Part shown: positions 50,666 through 64,000 of the stretch, in pieces | How positions within the stretch are numbered: position 1 is the stretch's first letter | How the letters are laid out: each line of letters starts with the position of its first letter | Assembly (NCBI GenBank): GCA_963693365.1 | Contig: CAVNZM010000001.1 | Location: 3,224,001-3,288,000, forward strand | Source: Amoebidium appalachense | Lineage: Eukaryota; Ichthyosporea | Reading direction: 5' to 3' | Length of the DNA: 64,000 bases | Program-made: the position numbers and the translations under genes | Notes under the pieces: generated by a model | Told to the model about the DNA's origin: nothing | What the model saw: only the letters and a program-made list of their open reading frames with translations | Databases searched by the model: none

Positions 50666-51577
50666 TGCAGGTATAGCTTCAGACACTTTTGATAAATAAG
50701 AGTATTTTTTTCAAAAGACAAAAGTTTGTTCCGTCATATTTAAACAAGGGCATATATCTATAGCTTGAAAGGTTACAGCCAGGGATAAGTCTATATCCTT
50801 TTGTTTTTCTCTATATTTTTGTTAGGAATGAAGCTTTTTATATGTATTTGAAAGTAGGACCTTCCGATGTTTGTGCGGGAACATCTTTTCCGTTCATTTT
50901 TTAGCCTTCTGTACGGGTGACCCATGTGAAGTATTTCGAGTGCACCGATTCCTTCGTTTGCCTACACTTTGCTGCAGTTGTTAGATATAATAGGAGCACG
51001 GCGATCACACTGAGTTTAGTGTAGTTATATAAATACATCTTCTGTAACTCAAGATTAGCATGCTGTGATATGTAAACACAAAAATACAAGCCAAAACTAT
51101 TTGTTGAGCGCCAGTATTTCCTCCCCCTTCCCCCTGTCCCAACGGAGTCTTCCATCGCTGCCACCGTGACTCTTTGCTCTCCCTTCTCCCAACCTCCCAA
51201 CACTAAAAGAGAAGAAAACTAACAAAAGCAACATGTGGCAAGGCTTGACGTTGTTTCATAGGAACTTTGGCCACCACTGTGCGTGCCTGCGTTAAGATGG
51301 AAATAAACGTCCCTCTAGACTCGACAGGAGAATTTGGGGTAAAAAAAAAAAAGGCCCCCATCACCCTGTGTACATATGCTTTCGCACTTGTTGTATTAAT
51401 CAAACCCACTTCATGATCAGACCCACGAGACGTCAACTACCGTTCACTGTCCAGTTGTAATATGCGGCAAGGGCTTTTTTACCTGATCGAAAATGTTCCA
51501 AAAGTTAGTTGCCAGAAAGTTTTGTTGAACCCAAAAGGAAGCTGTGCGGGTGTACATGTTGTGCATGTGTTTGTCGG

Positions 51578-51612
<35 letters not shown>

Positions 51613-52281
51613 CACACACACAAAAAAAACACCACCTGAGCTAGGGGGGGTTTACGCTTGATTCAACTGAGTGAGCCAGGGTCCATAGAAAGCAATTTTT
51701 TAACTCTTATGATTGGACAAGTATCATGCGCTTCTAATAGATGCAATCTGTTCGTGCAGCGGATTGGTCAAAAGCGGCTCACAATTTTTCTTGAAAGCAA
51801 CATCCAGGGGGAAAAAAAAAAACAGGAAGGGGACAGGACAGCCCTTCACGGTGTTCAGTAAGTCTGTTTTCCACCGCCCATGGTACGCCTAGAACACACT
51901 AGTGCCTGCACCGCGTGTAAACGGGTTACCGAATGCAAACAATAGGCCAACTTGCGGTCCTAGCATCTCTTTCGTTGGGTCGTTAGCTTTTTGTCGATGA
52001 GCTCCGCTGGAGAATTGTGGCTTTCCGGCAGGTATCTTATGTTCTGAATTGAAGGTGTTTAAAGAACTTGTGGTCTGCAACGAGCAGGTATTAGGTATGA
52101 ACTGTCAACAACAACTTGCCGTGCTACTTATGCTCTGATAGCTCTTTGCACATGCCACGGTGGTACCGACTGATTCTCGTCACAAGCTCTCCACTTGATC
52201 GACCGAACATCCAATTGCAGCTCGTGGTGGCTAGGTGAGGGTGAGATTAGCACAGATAGCGTTTTTTTCTGCTTGCCGAAT
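50666..52281. other. Spacer between Pmp3 and FBXO21-like genes
   Basis: Mostly complex AT-rich sequence, with one poly-C tract near 51580-51610. No open frame with a recognisable product was found. The FBXO21-like promoter should lie at its right end; no clear TATA box is seen. Confidence 0.55.
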
Positions 52282-63620
<11,339 letters not shown>

Positions 63621-64000
63621 GTATATTTGCCCCCCCCCCTCCCCCCGTCCCCCTCCCCCCTCCCTTCCCACCGTCCCCCTCCCTTCTTCTTTCCCTTCTT
63701 CCGACTTTTTTGCTATGGTGAACGGTTCGAGCCAAAGCAGGCGTACCTTGGAACCTCCCCCCCCCCCCCCCCCCCCCCCCCACAAACACACACACAAAGA
63801 TCTACCATTTATGTGTACTTATGTGTGCGGGTTCCTGCAAAGCCTCCCATCTGATGTTTCATCGTGAGAATGTACATCGTATGCTTGTTGTGAAAAGATC
63901 ACAAACCCACATACACATTATCCCCCCCCCCGCCCCCCCCCCCCCCCTCCGCCCTCCCCCCTCCTTCCCTCTCCCGCCCCCCCGCCCCCCCCGCCTCACG
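63621..64000. other. Intron of the FBXO21-like gene running to the window edge
   Basis: Begins with a gtatat donor after 63620 and consists of C-rich tracts with a short complex stretch near 63790-63920. No further exon is evident. Confidence 0.55.

Overview
This is a eukaryotic window with densely spliced genes whose introns and spacers are packed with simple repeats: poly-C/poly-G tracts, (CA)n, (GT)n, (CT)n, (GA)n and poly-C/poly-A composites. The gene content points to a unicellular or early-branching holozoan. A T-box transcription factor and a cell-surface-hyaluronidase-like (CEMIP/TMEM2 type) protein sit with a GH19 chitinase, a Pmp3-type proteolipid and an FBXO21-like F-box protein. 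An ichthyosporean is my best guess. That is inference from gene content, not from a marker gene.

Layout. 1-4862 (+): the 3' part of a secreted CEMIP/PKHD1L1-like beta-helix protein. 4863-8448: a spacer with a hairpin-forming repeat array, a minus-strand tRNA-derived SINE with a poly(A) tail, and a short inverted-repeat element. 8655-20489 (+): a complete 13-exon tRNA-dihydrouridine synthase 1 gene. 20490-28351: a long spacer, repeat-rich on the left and free of tracts over its last 1.8 kb. 28572-31343 (+): a complete four-exon T-box gene with small clean introns. 31344-36711: a repeat-rich spacer with degenerate duplicated blocks. 36712-40476 (-): a complete six-exon secreted GH19 chitinase. 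45661-46580 (-): an internally deleted Ty1/Copia element. 50489-50665 (+): a 58-residue Pmp3 proteolipid. 52282-63620 (+): the 5' part of an FBXO21-like gene (11 exons), running off the right edge.

The genes do not form one pathway. They cover the extracellular matrix or cell wall (CEMIP-like, chitinase), tRNA modification (DUS1), transcription (T-box), plasma-membrane ion homeostasis (Pmp3) and ubiquitin ligase substrate selection (FBXO21-like). The most unusual material is in the introns. Splice acceptors are supplied directly by (CA)n arrays in four places. One acceptor lies in the last unit of a 33-bp minisatellite. A roughly 110-bp interspersed repeat occurs in several sense-strand introns, and a 269-bp foldback element has TTAA at both ends. 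Exon models were built by eye from splice consensus, phase agreement and family resemblance, with no alignment or transcript data.
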